Shown piece by piece: positions 1 through 7,924 of a DNA stretch of 54,655 bases. Below the pieces are notes generated by a model. It had not been told where the DNA came from. It searched no databases and saw nothing but the letters and a program-made list of their open reading frames with translations. The first letter of the stretch is position 1; each line of letters opens with the position of its first letter. Source of the stretch: Longibaculum muris (GTDB lineage Bacteria > Bacillota_I > Bacilli_A > Erysipelotrichales > Coprobacillaceae). The stretch is from assembly GCF_004343035.1 (NCBI RefSeq), contig NZ_SMCQ01000020.1, positions 1 to 54,655 of the forward strand. The letters are read 5' to 3'. Position numbers and translations under genes: made by a program.

Positions 1-99
1 CACCCGTATGTCAAGCCCACGACAAAAAAAATTACAACTTTTTTTGAGGATTTCCGGGCAGCCGCATAGCTGCCCGTAGCTGCTTAATACGGTACTCAT
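1..99 (-). CDS. Partial ORF running off the left edge
   Basis: An ATG at 99 lies 3 nt downstream of the stop region of the first recombinase and follows a very good ribosome binding site (AAAGGAGGTG, about 7 nt away). The frame stays open for all 33 codons to the window edge, starting MSTVLSSYGQLCGCPEIL. The hairpin at 55-76 (CGGGCAGC/GCTGCCCG) lies inside it. I do not recognise the product. It may be a short peptide of the recombinase operon, or an element-supplied start that fuses to a host gene at the attachment site. The rest lies outside the window. Confidence 0.4.
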   Translation of the reverse strand, partial: MSTVLSSYGQLCGCPEILKKSCNFFCRGLDIRV

Positions 100-102
100 G
101 GC

Positions 103-1647
103 TCACACCTCCTTTCCCGGTTCGCTTATCCCTAAGAAATCCTGTGTCACATATTCAATCTCGATCCGGTCTCCCGGAAAGATATAGACCTTACTGATAA
201 GCCTGTCAATCAGGGCTTGCGTCAGTGTGTCGGCGCTGCCTACTTCCTGAACGATCTCACGCTGTTTCAGCTTTGCTTCATAATCGCTCTGTATCTGCCT
301 GGTCTGTGCGGTAATGGCGGCATGGACATTCCTTGCCTGCACCAGATCCGCATCATATACCGCCTTGCGCTCCTGGTAGGTTTCCAGGTCAACCTCTCCA
401 AGTGCATACTGTTCATAAAGCTGCCGTTTGCTGTCCTGAATAGAGCGCATCTTTTCTTCGTGCTCGGCCTGCTGGATCGTCTGCAAATTCAGCTTATCCT
501 TGCTGCTGTCAATCCCCAGCGCCGGACACATCTGTGCCCGGATTGTTTCAAGGACCGCCTGCTCCAGATCAGCCATTTTCACTCGCACCCCATGGCAGGG
601 GAGGGTTTCTGCCACTTCGGAGTGACGGCAGTAAAACCACGTTCCATTTCTAAGTGACATAGCATGGTCGCAGCATCCGCAGAATACTTTCCCGCGGAGA
701 AGGTAGTCGCGCCGTTTTTTATTCGGAAGGGAGAAACGCCTGATCGAAGAGTTGGCTTTCTCAAACAGCTCCATGCTTACGATTGCCGGGTGGTGGTCCG
801 GTATTTTGAACCATTCGCTTTCATCCTTTAGCTTCATGCGGCGGCTGCCGATTTCCTGTACCTTACGCTTGCCGATCACATAAGTGCCGATATACCGCTG
901 GTCCTCCAGCATCCGCAGGACCGTTGAGCTACTCCAGACGCCGTGTGTCCTGGACACATTATAATGGTCTTTCCCTTTATCCCTCCGGTATTCCCCAGGT
1001 GTATGGATATTCATGGCATACAGTTTCCGCGTGATCTCGGCAGCCGTATTGCCGTCAGCCGCCCATTCAAATATCTGCCGTACAATCCCTGCAACGTCCT
1101 CGTCCGGCTCCATGCGCCCGTCCGCGCTCTTGCGGTAGCCATAGGGACAGATAACGCTCTGGTACTCGCCCCGGCGCATTTTTGCATATTTGGCGCTTTT
1201 CGTTTTCATAGACATATCCCGGCTGTAACATTCGCTGATAAGATACTTAAAGGCAACGTCAATCCCTCCGGTATCTCCTTTGAAATTGGCGGTGTCAAAA
1301 TCATCACTGACTGAGATAAACCTGGTATGGTAGAGCGGGAACACCCGCTCAATGAAATAGCCGGTCTCAATGCTGTTGCGCCCAAACCGGGAGAGGTCTT
1401 TTACGATGATACAGTCGATCTTCCCGGCCTGGACCATCGTCAAAAGCTCCTGTACCGCAGGGCGCTCAAAATTTGTACCCGTATGGCCGTTATCAACAAA
1501 TTCCAGGACCTCGCCGTCATCCCATTCCGGCAGCGACATAGCCTTTTCCCGGAGGATCAGCTTTTGGTTGGGAATACTCAAACTCTCGGTCTTAAAGTCC
1601 TCCACGGACAGGCGGATATAAAGGGCGATTACATATTTTTTGTGCAT
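103..1647 (-). CDS. Large serine recombinase (third in the operon)
   Basis: A 514-residue large serine recombinase that would catalyse integration or excision of the element through a phosphoserine-DNA intermediate. The N-terminal resolvase domain begins YIRLSVED (catalytic Ser about residue 14) and contains the family motif IVKDLSRFGRN. A recombinase domain follows (about 160-270), then a zinc beta-ribbon with CGCC and YC pairs near residues 325-350, and a C-terminal coiled coil (about 390-460). The start overlaps the upstream recombinase gene by 19 bp, with AAAGGCGGTGG before the ATG, so it is translated from the same operon. Assigning a separate role to each of the three paralogues is not possible from sequence. 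Confidence 0.93.
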   Translation of the reverse strand: MHKKYVIALYIRLSVEDFKTESLSIPNQKLILREKAMSLPEWDDGEVLEFVDNGHTGTNFERPAVQELLTMVQAGKIDCIIVKDLSRFGRNSIETGYFIERVFPLYHTRFISVSDDFDTANFKGDTGGIDVAFKYLISECYSRDMSMKTKSAKYAKMRRGEYQSVICPYGYRKSADGRMEPDEDVAGIVRQIFEWAADGNTAAEITRKLYAMNIHTPGEYRRDKGKDHYNVSRTHGVWSSSTVLRMLEDQRYIGTYVIGKRKVQEIGSRRMKLKDESEWFKIPDHHPAIVSMELFEKANSSIRRFSLPNKKRRDYLLRGKVFCGCCDHAMSLRNGTWFYCRHSEVAETLPCHGVRVKMADLEQAVLETIRAQMCPALGIDSSKDKLNLQTIQQAEHEEKMRSIQDSKRQLYEQYALGEVDLETYQERKAVYDADLVQARNVHAAITAQTRQIQSDYEAKLKQREIVQEVGSADTLTQALIDRLISKVYIFPGDRIEIEYVTQDFLGISEPGKEV

Positions 1648-3281
1648 GGGTCCACCGCCTTTCCCTGGAATTCACTCTTGAAACGGAAAGTTACATGGAT
1701 ATTCCGCTCATGGTCGATTTCGATCCGCTCAATCAGCCGGTCAATCAGTTCTGCCGTAAGCGCGTGGTCCTGCGCCAGTGACTTTGCATCCTTTTCCATT
1801 GACCGGTAGCGCACAAGCCGGCTGTCCAGGGCGTCCATATCCTTTTCCAGCGCCTCAATCTCGCCGGACAGTGTGCCGATGGATTCCTCATAAGCTGTTT
1901 TCAGTTCAAAGTATTCCTCATTTGTTAAGATACCCTGGACGAAGTTCTCATACAGGCCGCGGATTAGCCGGCGTTTCTTTTCGGTTTCCTGCCGCCTGGC
2001 CGACATCTGGGTTTTCAGCCTGTCTTTGTCCTTTTTCTGTTTTGCCTCCAACTGAAAGAGGGGGAGGGACATTCCCAGGGCAACAGACAGCTCTTTTTCC
2101 AGAATAGCTGTGACCGTGGCGATAAGCTCCGTTTCCTGCATCATCACGCCTTTACAGCTATCCTTTGCCACACGGCTGTTGGTGAGGCAGTGGAACCAGT
2201 ACACGTCCGGCCCTTTCTTTCGCTCGGCACGCTGCCGGTGGAGGCTCCTGCCGCAGTCAGCACAGAATACCTTCCCCTTGAAAATGTTTGGGGTGTAGGG
2301 CCGCTTTGGGATCGCCCGGCTTTCCTCGCAGATTTGTTTCCGATATTCCTGCACCGCTGTAAAGAGCTCATAACTGATGATCGGCTCATGGGTGCATTTG
2401 GCAATAATCAGGTTGTCCTCCCCTGCCTTAACCTGCTGATGGTCCACAATCTTTGTTTTTCCCTGCACCAGATCGCCGGTGTAGACCTCGCTTTCCAGAA
2501 TCTTCATTACGGTGCGTGTCTGCCATTTCCCGCTCCCGATCAGGCTGGGGCTGGTGATCTCTCCGGTGGATTTTTTATAGTGGCTGGGCGCTGTGATCCC
2601 CATTTCATTCAAGTTGCGGACGATACGGTTCAGCGCCACATGCTCATGCGCCCACTCAAAAATCTGCCTCACAACAGGGGCGGTATCTTCATCAATCAGC
2701 AGTTTATGGCAGTTGTCCGGGTCTTTGCGGTATCCGTATGGCGCCCGTGCGCCGATATAATCGCCGTCTTTCATGGCCTGCCTTGCCTGGGCCTTGATCT
2801 TCCTGCCAATGTCCAGCGCGTAAGCCTCGTTTATCATATTTTTCAGGGGAAGCATAATGCCGCTGTGGAGGCTGCCGGGGTCTGCCGTGTCAAACTGGTC
2901 CGTGACCGCAATAAAACGGACGTTGTGGGTATGGAAATACTGTTCGATATAATAACCGGTATCAATGGAATTCCGCCCCAACCGGGAGAGGTCCTTGACA
3001 ATCACACAGTCAATATGGCCCGCCTCAATATCGGAAAGCATCTGTTGGAAACCGGGGCGGTGGAAGTTTGTACCCGTCGCTCCATTGTCGATATAGGTAT
3101 CATAGACAACGAAATCCGGTTTGTCCGCAAGGAAATCATTCAGCACCAGCTTTTGGTTTTCTACGGAGCAGCCCCGCTTTTTATTATCCTCCACAGAAAG
3201 ACGGATATAGAGCGCCACATACACATATAAGGACGGCGCCGGCATGGGAGCCGCCGTCTGTTTCCTGCTCTTTCTTGCCAT
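1629..3281 (-). CDS. Large serine recombinase (second in the operon)
   Basis: A 550-residue paralogue of its two neighbours. A basic, proline-rich N-terminal extension of about 20 residues precedes the resolvase domain (YVALYIRLSVED, catalytic Ser near residue 30; IVKDLSRLGRN). The recombinase domain, zinc ribbon (CADCGR and a later HC pair) and coiled coil (about 400-480) follow in the usual order. The ATG at 3281 directly abuts the TAA of the upstream recombinase and has the site AAAGGAAGGTGG. All three proteins keep the serine and the surrounding arginines, so all look catalytically competent. Confidence 0.93.
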   Translation of the reverse strand: MARKSRKQTAAPMPAPSLYVYVALYIRLSVEDNKKRGCSVENQKLVLNDFLADKPDFVVYDTYIDNGATGTNFHRPGFQQMLSDIEAGHIDCVIVKDLSRLGRNSIDTGYYIEQYFHTHNVRFIAVTDQFDTADPGSLHSGIMLPLKNMINEAYALDIGRKIKAQARQAMKDGDYIGARAPYGYRKDPDNCHKLLIDEDTAPVVRQIFEWAHEHVALNRIVRNLNEMGITAPSHYKKSTGEITSPSLIGSGKWQTRTVMKILESEVYTGDLVQGKTKIVDHQQVKAGEDNLIIAKCTHEPIISYELFTAVQEYRKQICEESRAIPKRPYTPNIFKGKVFCADCGRSLHRQRAERKKGPDVYWFHCLTNSRVAKDSCKGVMMQETELIATVTAILEKELSVALGMSLPLFQLEAKQKKDKDRLKTQMSARRQETEKKRRLIRGLYENFVQGILTNEEYFELKTAYEESIGTLSGEIEALEKDMDALDSRLVRYRSMEKDAKSLAQDHALTAELIDRLIERIEIDHERNIHVTFRFKSEFQGKAVDPCTKNM

Positions 3282-4910
3282 TTAGCCCACCTTCCTTTCT
3301 TTGCCCTGTACGGCAATCTGTTCCGCCAGGGAGACCGCCTTTTGGTATTCATCCTGGTAATTAAATTCAATGTGCAGCTCGTCTTTCCCCATTACCCGTA
3401 TGCTGCGGATAAGCTGCATGACCGCCCTCCGGTCAATTTCCTCCATCGTGGAGAATTGCATAAAGTGGTTGATCCAGCGGTTCCGCTCGCTGCGGTTCTC
3501 CAGTACGTCCGTCAGCTTTTCGTTCCACTCGGCAACCGCTTTCTGCAGCAGTTCAATATCCGCATTGTATTTCCGCTTATAGGAGAGGAATTCTTCTTTG
3601 GTGAGAATCCCGCTCACCAGGTTTTCATAGAGTTTTGCCTTGAAACCCTCAACCTGCGCCATACGTTTCTCATTTGCTTTGATCTGCCCGGCGTATTCCA
3701 GGGCCAGTTCCCGGTTGATCCGCTCCTGGCTGATACTGGACAGCAGCGCATCAAGGGAAGCCACATTTTCAATATGCCCTTTCAGGCTACCTTGCACACA
3801 CTCGATCAGGTCGGACTCTTTCAGCATGACGGAAGATTTACACCCGTTCTTTTTGCCGGTAGGACAATAATAGTAGTGGTATTCCTTATCCTTATAGCGG
3901 TTGGTCTTGCGCGTCATACGGCAGCCGCAGCAGCCGCAGATCAAAATGCCGGAGAACAGGTAGACTTTATCCGATTTTGGGGAGGTTCTGGTATCAATCC
4001 TGCGGAGGCGCTGTACCAGGTCAAAATCATGTTTCTGGATGATCGCCTCATGGGTACCCTCTACACGGACCCATTCAGAGGAAGGTCTGTCCTCACGCTC
4101 TTTCAGCTTGAAGTGGGGCGTGGTCTGTTTTCCCTGTACCAGCGTTCCGGTATAGGTTTCATCCTGCAAAATGCGGATGATCGTTGTGGCAGACCATTTA
4201 CAATCTTTACGGTCCGTATAGCCGCCTTTGGCGTGGGGCATCCCATGGTTGCGCTTATAAGCCAGCGGTGAGAGAATGCCCATGCGGTTCAGTTCGTCCG
4301 CAATATGGGAAGCGCTGAACCCCTCCAGCCGCTTTCTGAAAATATCCCGCACTACATTGGCAGCGTACCCGTCAACCTCCAGGCTCTTGTGTTTGTCGCC
4401 AGCTTTGATATAGCCGTAGATGGTAAAGGCTCCTACAAAATCCCCGCTGCGCCGCTTCACTTCCAAGGCGCTCCGGGTCTTGACGGAAATGTCCCGGCTG
4501 TATGCCTCGTTCATAATGTTTTTTACCGATACGGTAAGGTCATCGGCAGCGTCATTCTCCGTGTCCACGTTATCATTGATGGCGATAAAGCGGACGCCGT
4601 AGGCCGGAAATACCCGGCGCATATAGCGGCCGGTCTCTATGTATTCACGACCCAGGCGGGAGAGGTCTTTGACGATCACACAGTTGGCCTCGCCCTGCTC
4701 GATCATCCGCATCATTTCCTGAAATGCCGGGCGGTCAAAGAGGACCCCGCTGTAACCGTCGTCAATCTTTTCTGCCACGACTTCAATCTCCGGGTGCCGG
4801 GCAATATAATCATCAATCAGCCGCCGCTGGTTGGCGACGCTGTCGCTTTCCACCGTCTTATCATCGGTATAAGAAAGACGGATGTACTTAATGGCTTTGT
4901 AAACCTGCAT
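3282..4910 (-). CDS. Large serine recombinase (first in the operon)
   Basis: A 542-residue large serine recombinase. The catalytic region is KYIRLSYTDD (Ser near residue 13) and the IVKDLSRLGRE motif follows. A recombinase domain, a zinc ribbon (CGCCGC and a later YC/C pair, about 335-375) and a coiled coil are present. The start has AAAGGAGTG about 8 nt upstream. It is the first gene after a well-formed promoter (4997-5025) and probably heads a three-recombinase operon. In related ICEs such triplets act together for insertion and excision; that is family knowledge, not shown here. Confidence 0.93.
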   Translation of the reverse strand: MQVYKAIKYIRLSYTDDKTVESDSVANQRRLIDDYIARHPEIEVVAEKIDDGYSGVLFDRPAFQEMMRMIEQGEANCVIVKDLSRLGREYIETGRYMRRVFPAYGVRFIAINDNVDTENDAADDLTVSVKNIMNEAYSRDISVKTRSALEVKRRSGDFVGAFTIYGYIKAGDKHKSLEVDGYAANVVRDIFRKRLEGFSASHIADELNRMGILSPLAYKRNHGMPHAKGGYTDRKDCKWSATTIIRILQDETYTGTLVQGKQTTPHFKLKEREDRPSSEWVRVEGTHEAIIQKHDFDLVQRLRRIDTRTSPKSDKVYLFSGILICGCCGCRMTRKTNRYKDKEYHYYYCPTGKKNGCKSSVMLKESDLIECVQGSLKGHIENVASLDALLSSISQERINRELALEYAGQIKANEKRMAQVEGFKAKLYENLVSGILTKEEFLSYKRKYNADIELLQKAVAEWNEKLTDVLENRSERNRWINHFMQFSTMEEIDRRAVMQLIRSIRVMGKDELHIEFNYQDEYQKAVSLAEQIAVQGKERKVG

Positions 4911-4972
4911 AAAAAAACACTCCTTTCATTGCGCAGAAAAATCCCCGCAATCCAAGAAGTGTGGCTGTGCCG

Positions 4973-4990
4973 TATTCAATTCCTTTTCCA
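4973..4990 (-). repeat. 18-bp end repeat, left copy
   Basis: On the minus strand this reads TGGAAAAGGAATTGAATA. The identical 18 bp occurs on the plus strand at 54565-54582, so the two copies face each other near opposite ends of the window. This copy lies in the leader between the recombinase promoter and the first recombinase. The flanking AAC before the repeat is shared, apart from one extra T in the right copy. Confidence 0.6.
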
Positions 4991-4996
4991 GTTCTT

Positions 4997-5025
4997 ATTG
5001 TACCACGCCCCTGCGGGAAAGTCAG
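4997..5025 (-). promoter_or_regulatory. Promoter of the recombinase operon
   Basis: On the minus strand a -35 box CTGACT (5020-5025) is separated by 17 bp from a -10 box TACAAT (4997-5002). The start codon of the first recombinase is about 87 nt downstream of the -10 box, leaving a leader that contains the 18-bp end repeat. There is no sign of a terminator before the first gene. Confidence 0.6.
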
Positions 5026-5048
5026 CCCTTTTCCTAAAATAATCCGGC

Positions 5049-5264
5049 TCACCGTAAGATTCCCTTGATACATTCCTCCAGGGTAGCGCCGCCTGCGGCA
5101 AAGCTGGCCTGTACGGTGAACCGCCCGCATTTGAAGCGGTAAGGGTCTTTGATCTGCTGAACAAATTCGGCAATCCGTTCCTCACGGGAAAGCTCCTTAT
5201 CAACGGCAACCTCCCGGATGTCCACCAGTGCGTCGGTTCTGCCGGTAACAACCGTATTCTCCAT
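5049..5264 (-). CDS. Small DUF6870-like protein
   Basis: A 71-residue acidic protein. It resembles, from memory, the DUF6870 family found beside recombinases in Lachnospiraceae ICEs; no function is known. The core is VDIREVAVDKELSREER followed by a conserved CG pair in KCGRFTV. I chose the ATG at 5264 because GGAAGGAGTT stands 8 nt upstream; a longer frame to 5387 has no such site. It is co-directional with the recombinases, but the recombinase promoter begins just after its stop, so it is probably transcribed separately from them. Confidence 0.7.
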   Translation of the reverse strand: MENTVVTGRTDALVDIREVAVDKELSREERIAEFVQQIKDPYRFKCGRFTVQASFAAGGATLEECIKGILR

Positions 5265-5871
5265 AATACCAACTCCTTCCTGAAAATTTCTGGCTATCGA
5301 AACCACATGAATAAGTCGGGCCTGCGCTCTTACAGTCACAGACCCGGCCCATTGTATCTGATTTCGATCAGCTGCCGTATTTGCCACGCTCCCCCGGCAA
5401 GCCCTGGCTTTCCAGGGCGGGGCTGTTACAGGCTGCGGATAGCGTCACCGCATCATAGCCCCGCATACGCCGCCGCTTTGCCAGAGCAAGCAAACGCCGC
5501 AGGAACTCTCCCCAAGTCTTTAGCGAGCCGTGAAGAAGTACCATTGTGATCTGCGTCGTTGTCGCGCCCGGCCTGCCACAGCCGGTTTCGTGGGTAGCGT
5601 TTACCGCTCGGACAGCCTGGATTCATCACCTCCTTAGGCTGCCTGTCACCGCGCCGCCCCATCTGCCGCTCGGAACACAGAATGAAGTACCTGTAACAGC
5701 GTGTATTCGGTTGTCAAGGAGCAAGCGAGGGGCGTGGCAGTTATGACAGTTTTTCAGTTGGGGCGGGCCGGAGCATGTGCTGTACGGCCACACCCGCCAG
5801 GCTTGTCCTGCCGGATAAATATGTCCCTCTATTATTCATTTCATTTTTGAGGGTTATTTTCGGGGGCAGGA
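5265..5871. other. Mostly non-coding GC-rich stretch
   Basis: Apart from one tentative small ORF (5453-5626) I see no convincing gene. The stretch contains a tight hairpin at 5401-5418 (GCCCTGG/CCAGGGC, 4-nt loop) without a T-run, so it is not an obvious terminator. An overlapping alternative ORF on the minus strand (5368-5544, 58 residues, ATG) lacks a ribosome binding site. A TTGACA on the minus strand near 5718 has no matching -10 box. Confidence 0.4.
5453..5626 (-). CDS. Small hypothetical protein, uncertain
   Basis: A 57-residue frame whose ATG at 5626 follows a near-perfect ribosome binding site (AAGGAGGTG) at close spacing. The protein is basic, rich in Gly, Arg and Ala, with no recognised domain. 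The ribosome binding site is the main support. A frame 58 codons long overlaps it out of phase, and either could be the real one, or the locus could be a decayed gene. Confidence 0.3.
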   Translation of the reverse strand: MNPGCPSGKRYPRNRLWQAGRDNDADHNGTSSRLAKDLGRVPAAFACSGKAAAYAGL

Positions 5872-6291
5872 TTAAATTTCTTCCAGAATTTTTTTCAGGC
5901 GTCGGAGTCCGCGCTGGATTCCTTCATGCACGGAGCTTACCGCCGAGTGTTCGCTTTTGGCAATTTCGGAAAGGCTCATTCCCAACAGATAGTGCGAGCA
6001 TATCCGGTTCCGCTGCTTTTCAGGCAACAGGGTAATGGCCCGGTACAGCCGCCCATGTTCTTCCTCATGGATCAGAATATCTTCCGGCGCAAGCACGACC
6101 ACAAGGGCATCACGTTCAACATTCTTGTCATAGTCCAGAGAAAAATATGCCTTATGCCGGTATGTACGCAGGAAATGGGCTGCCTCGCTTAATTTATATT
6201 CCCGGAGCAGGTCGGCCACCTCGTCCGGCACTTCAACAATATTATCTTTCGTATAGAACGGGTAATAGTCCCGCAGATTGATTTCTTTCAT
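5872..6291 (-). CDS. Sigma-70-family-like transcription factor
   Basis: A 139-residue protein whose C-terminal third is a sigma region 4 helix-turn-helix: LPEKQRNRICSHYLLGMSLS, then EIAKSEHSAVSSVHEGIQRG. The N-terminal part is short, as in the small sigma-like factors of ICEs and phages (compare Tn916 Orf7), and lacks a clear complete region 2. It probably recruits RNA polymerase to element promoters or acts as an accessory regulator. The ATG at 6291 was chosen because GGAGG stands 8 nt upstream; the frame extends far upstream but without sense. The ribosome binding site sits directly at the foot of a 12-bp hairpin (6305-6342). Confidence 0.8.
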   Translation of the reverse strand: MKEINLRDYYPFYTKDNIVEVPDEVADLLREYKLSEAAHFLRTYRHKAYFSLDYDKNVERDALVVVLAPEDILIHEEEHGRLYRAITLLPEKQRNRICSHYLLGMSLSEIAKSEHSAVSSVHEGIQRGLRRLKKILEEI

Positions 6292-6304
6292 GTGTAATTC
6301 CTCC

Positions 6305-6342
6305 GATTTCGATTTTTTTAGTTGATAGGCAAAATCGAAATC
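6305..6342 (-). promoter_or_regulatory. Hairpin beside the sigma-like gene ribosome binding site
   Basis: A perfect 12-bp inverted repeat, GATTTCGATTTT and AAAATCGAAATC, with a 14-nt loop. The 3' arm ends one base before the GGAGG of the sigma-like gene. There is no T-run after it, so it is not a terminator. It could control ribosome access or be a dyad operator. Confidence 0.5.
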
Positions 6343-6507
6343 AGAGGGTGGGGAGCGACACCCCGGACTATCACCTGCAACAGAGGCAGCAGGAAAGTTT
6401 GTCTGTTTTGTAGATAAGAAAAGAGCGCGTACCCGTTTTGTTACAGGCGCGCGCTTAATGGAACATTTTGCTGATTGCTGGGAGAAAAAATAAAAATATG
6501 TCGATAC

Positions 6508-6540
6508 AAAAAGTGCCGCAGCTTTTTGAACTGCGGCACT
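6508..6540 (-). terminator. Rho-independent terminator
   Basis: On the minus strand a 10-bp perfect stem AGTGCCGCAG/CTGCGGCACT with a 9-nt loop is followed by TTTTT. It lies downstream of the winged-helix gene (6759-7250) and would separate it from the sigma-like gene. Confidence 0.8.
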
Positions 6541-6608
6541 AAAATATATTTGGCTATTTTTTTGTCGTTTCCTGTGAAAATATAGGACTTTTCTAATGTG
6601 CATGTCTG

Positions 6609-6689
6609 CCCCCATATCTGGGGGAGTATAAATGGATTTGTCACTATACTTTGATATATCCCCCAACCTGTTACATGGGGGATATTATA
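6609..6689. promoter_or_regulatory. Cluster of CCCCCA/TGGGGG dyads with a -10 box
   Basis: Two inverted repeats use the same core: CCCCCA-TATC-TGGGGG (6609-6624) and ATATCCCCCA-N10-TGGGGGATAT (6656-6685). The second overlaps a minus-strand TATAAT (6684-6689), though the -35 position (GATAAA) is poor. The arrangement suits operators for a dimeric regulator, perhaps the winged-helix protein encoded immediately upstream. Confidence 0.4.
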
Positions 6690-6758
6690 CAGGGGCATAT
6701 TCGCTTTTTATCGCCAGCCTTTCCCGGTAATGTCCTAAAAATGCCATAAATTTATCTG

Positions 6759-7250
6759 TCATATTCCAGCATCAAATTTATAACCGACGCCTCGCACACT
6801 GATAACATATTCAGGTGCTTCAGGTGCAATTTGAAGTTTCTGGCGAAGGCGGCTCAACAGATTATGGATTGTTTTTGGAGTAACGTCAATATATTCTTCG
6901 CCCCAAACATGGTAAGCTATGGTCTCAAAGGTCAATACCCGTTTCTTGTTGACAATCAGTAAGTGGAGTGCATCGAATTCTTTAGCTGTTAATTCTATCT
7001 CCTGACTGCCGACACACACCGTTCTTTCTTCCAGGCAAAAATACAGATCACCTTCCCGGATTTCCAATAATGGTTGAACTGAACCATTCTGGAAACCGTG
7101 ACATTTAGAAACAGTACATAGGAAAATATCGGGAAAATCACTCAGATTTTCTCTATTAAGAATATACTGCAATAAATCTTTCTGCTGCTCTGTATCAAGC
7201 AAAGCAAACAATTTTTCTCCAATTTGTCTGCCGGATTCAGATATATCCAA
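6759..7250 (-). CDS. Winged-helix (OmpR/PhoB-type) DNA-binding regulator
   Basis: The C-terminal 95 residues form an OmpR/PhoB-type winged helix: EIELTAKEFDALHLL, then TPKTIHNLLSRLRQKL and the wing VRGVGYKF. The N-terminal 65 residues are not a receiver domain; no phosphoacceptor Asp pattern is visible. It therefore is not a classical response regulator. The frame shown begins at TTG (7250), 24 nt from the nearest ribosome binding site. The strong site AAGGAGG is followed by an ATG at 7267 that reads only Met-Gly-Asn-stop; one added G there would join it to this frame as MGKLAVLDIS. The gene may thus carry a 1-nt deletion, or use the TTG. Confidence 0.75.
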   Translation of the reverse strand: MDISESGRQIGEKLFALLDTEQQKDLLQYILNRENLSDFPDIFLCTVSKCHGFQNGSVQPLLEIREGDLYFCLEERTVCVGSQEIELTAKEFDALHLLIVNKKRVLTFETIAYHVWGEEYIDVTPKTIHNLLSRLRQKLQIAPEAPEYVISVRGVGYKFDAGI

Positions 7251-7364
7251 TACGGCTAATTTCCCATGTCACCACCTCCTTCAAATCAACTTTATTTCAA
7301 GATTTTTACCATTATTTTGAATCTTCAATAAAATACATAATTCTCCGTATCAGCTCTGGAATAT

Positions 7365-7784
7365 TTATACCTCAAAATCCTCTGATTTGAAATTACAATA
7401 ATATCTTCCCTTAGTCGCTGTAAATTTTAATACGCAATAGTCAGGGTCAGTCACTCCTTCTTTATAATACGCAGTATCGCCATCTTGCCAAATTCGCTCT
7501 TTTGCCTCTGCGGTTTCCAGCACTTCCATTGTTCCAATCAGACTAATACCGCGGAAGAAGCGTTTATCAATAAAATAAACGCTTGCTTTGCTGTTCTTCT
7601 TGAAATACTTTACTTTATTTGAAGACGTATTCGTCGAAAACCAAATTGTCTTAATTCCGTTTCTTTATCTAGGTTTTAGCATTGCCTTTGTAATTGGATA
7701 ACCGTTATCATCTACATAGGCGATAAAACTTGTACTTGCCTTATCAATAATTTTTCCGATAGTTTCTTCTGGATTTCTCATCAT
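7365..7784 (-). pseudogene. Pyridoxamine 5'-phosphate oxidase-like gene, broken by a stop
   Basis: From the ATG at 7784 (AGGAGG upstream) the frame reads a flavin-binding split-barrel protein of the pyridoxamine phosphate oxidase family: FIAYVDDNGYPITKAMLKPR, then a TAA at 7665-7667, then in the same frame RNGIKTIWFSTNTSSNKV and on to YYCNFKSEDFEV and a final stop at 7365. Reading through gives a 139-codon frame, normal for the small general-stress-type members. The stop is one base away from a GAA or AAA codon, so a nonsense mutation is the simplest explanation. Two half-proteins are the alternative. Confidence 0.75.
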
Positions 7785-7843
7785 AATAAATTTCCTCCTA
7801 AACTGTGATTTTTCAGTATGCCAAACTGTGATTGCGCACCTAT

Positions 7844-7882
7844 TCATCGGCTCTGCGTCTATGCGTCTGGCTCTGTGATAAT
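7844..7882 (-). pseudogene. Remnant of a cysteine-rich KTR gene 3' end
   Basis: These 39 bp match the last 13 codons of the intact KTR gene (11637-11675) at about 33 positions, but contain an internal TAG. Read in the same frame they give IITEPDA-stop-TQSR-stop against VIKAPDAQPQSR-stop. It is a decayed duplicate of the gene end, bracketing 7.9-11.6 kb as a direct repeat. Confidence 0.55.
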
Positions 7883-7924
7883 GTTTTGTTCTCCCCTATA
7901 AACACCGATTTATAGTATTCGTTC

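Noticed and set aside
55-76. Terminator at the left end of the recombinase operon
   Set aside because: The 8-bp hairpin CGGGCAGC/GCTGCCCG has no T-run directly after it on the minus strand and lies within an open frame.
2190-3230. Long plus-strand frames opposite the recombinases (also 3342-4271 and 4305-5042)
   Set aside because: They mirror conserved recombinase codons, have no ribosome binding sites and no recognisable domains.
5615-5640. End of a 16S rRNA gene (CACCTCCTTA)
   Set aside because: Only the anti-Shine-Dalgarno-like stretch matches; the flanking sequence is not rRNA. It is simply the complement of a strong ribosome binding site.
5872-6666. Long N-terminal extension of the sigma-like gene
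   Set aside because: The extension reads through a terminator and two dyads, and a good ribosome binding site precedes the inner ATG at 6291.
6759-7250. Response regulator of a two-component system for the BceAB-like transporter
   Set aside because: There is no receiver domain and no histidine kinase in the window; only the winged helix is shared.
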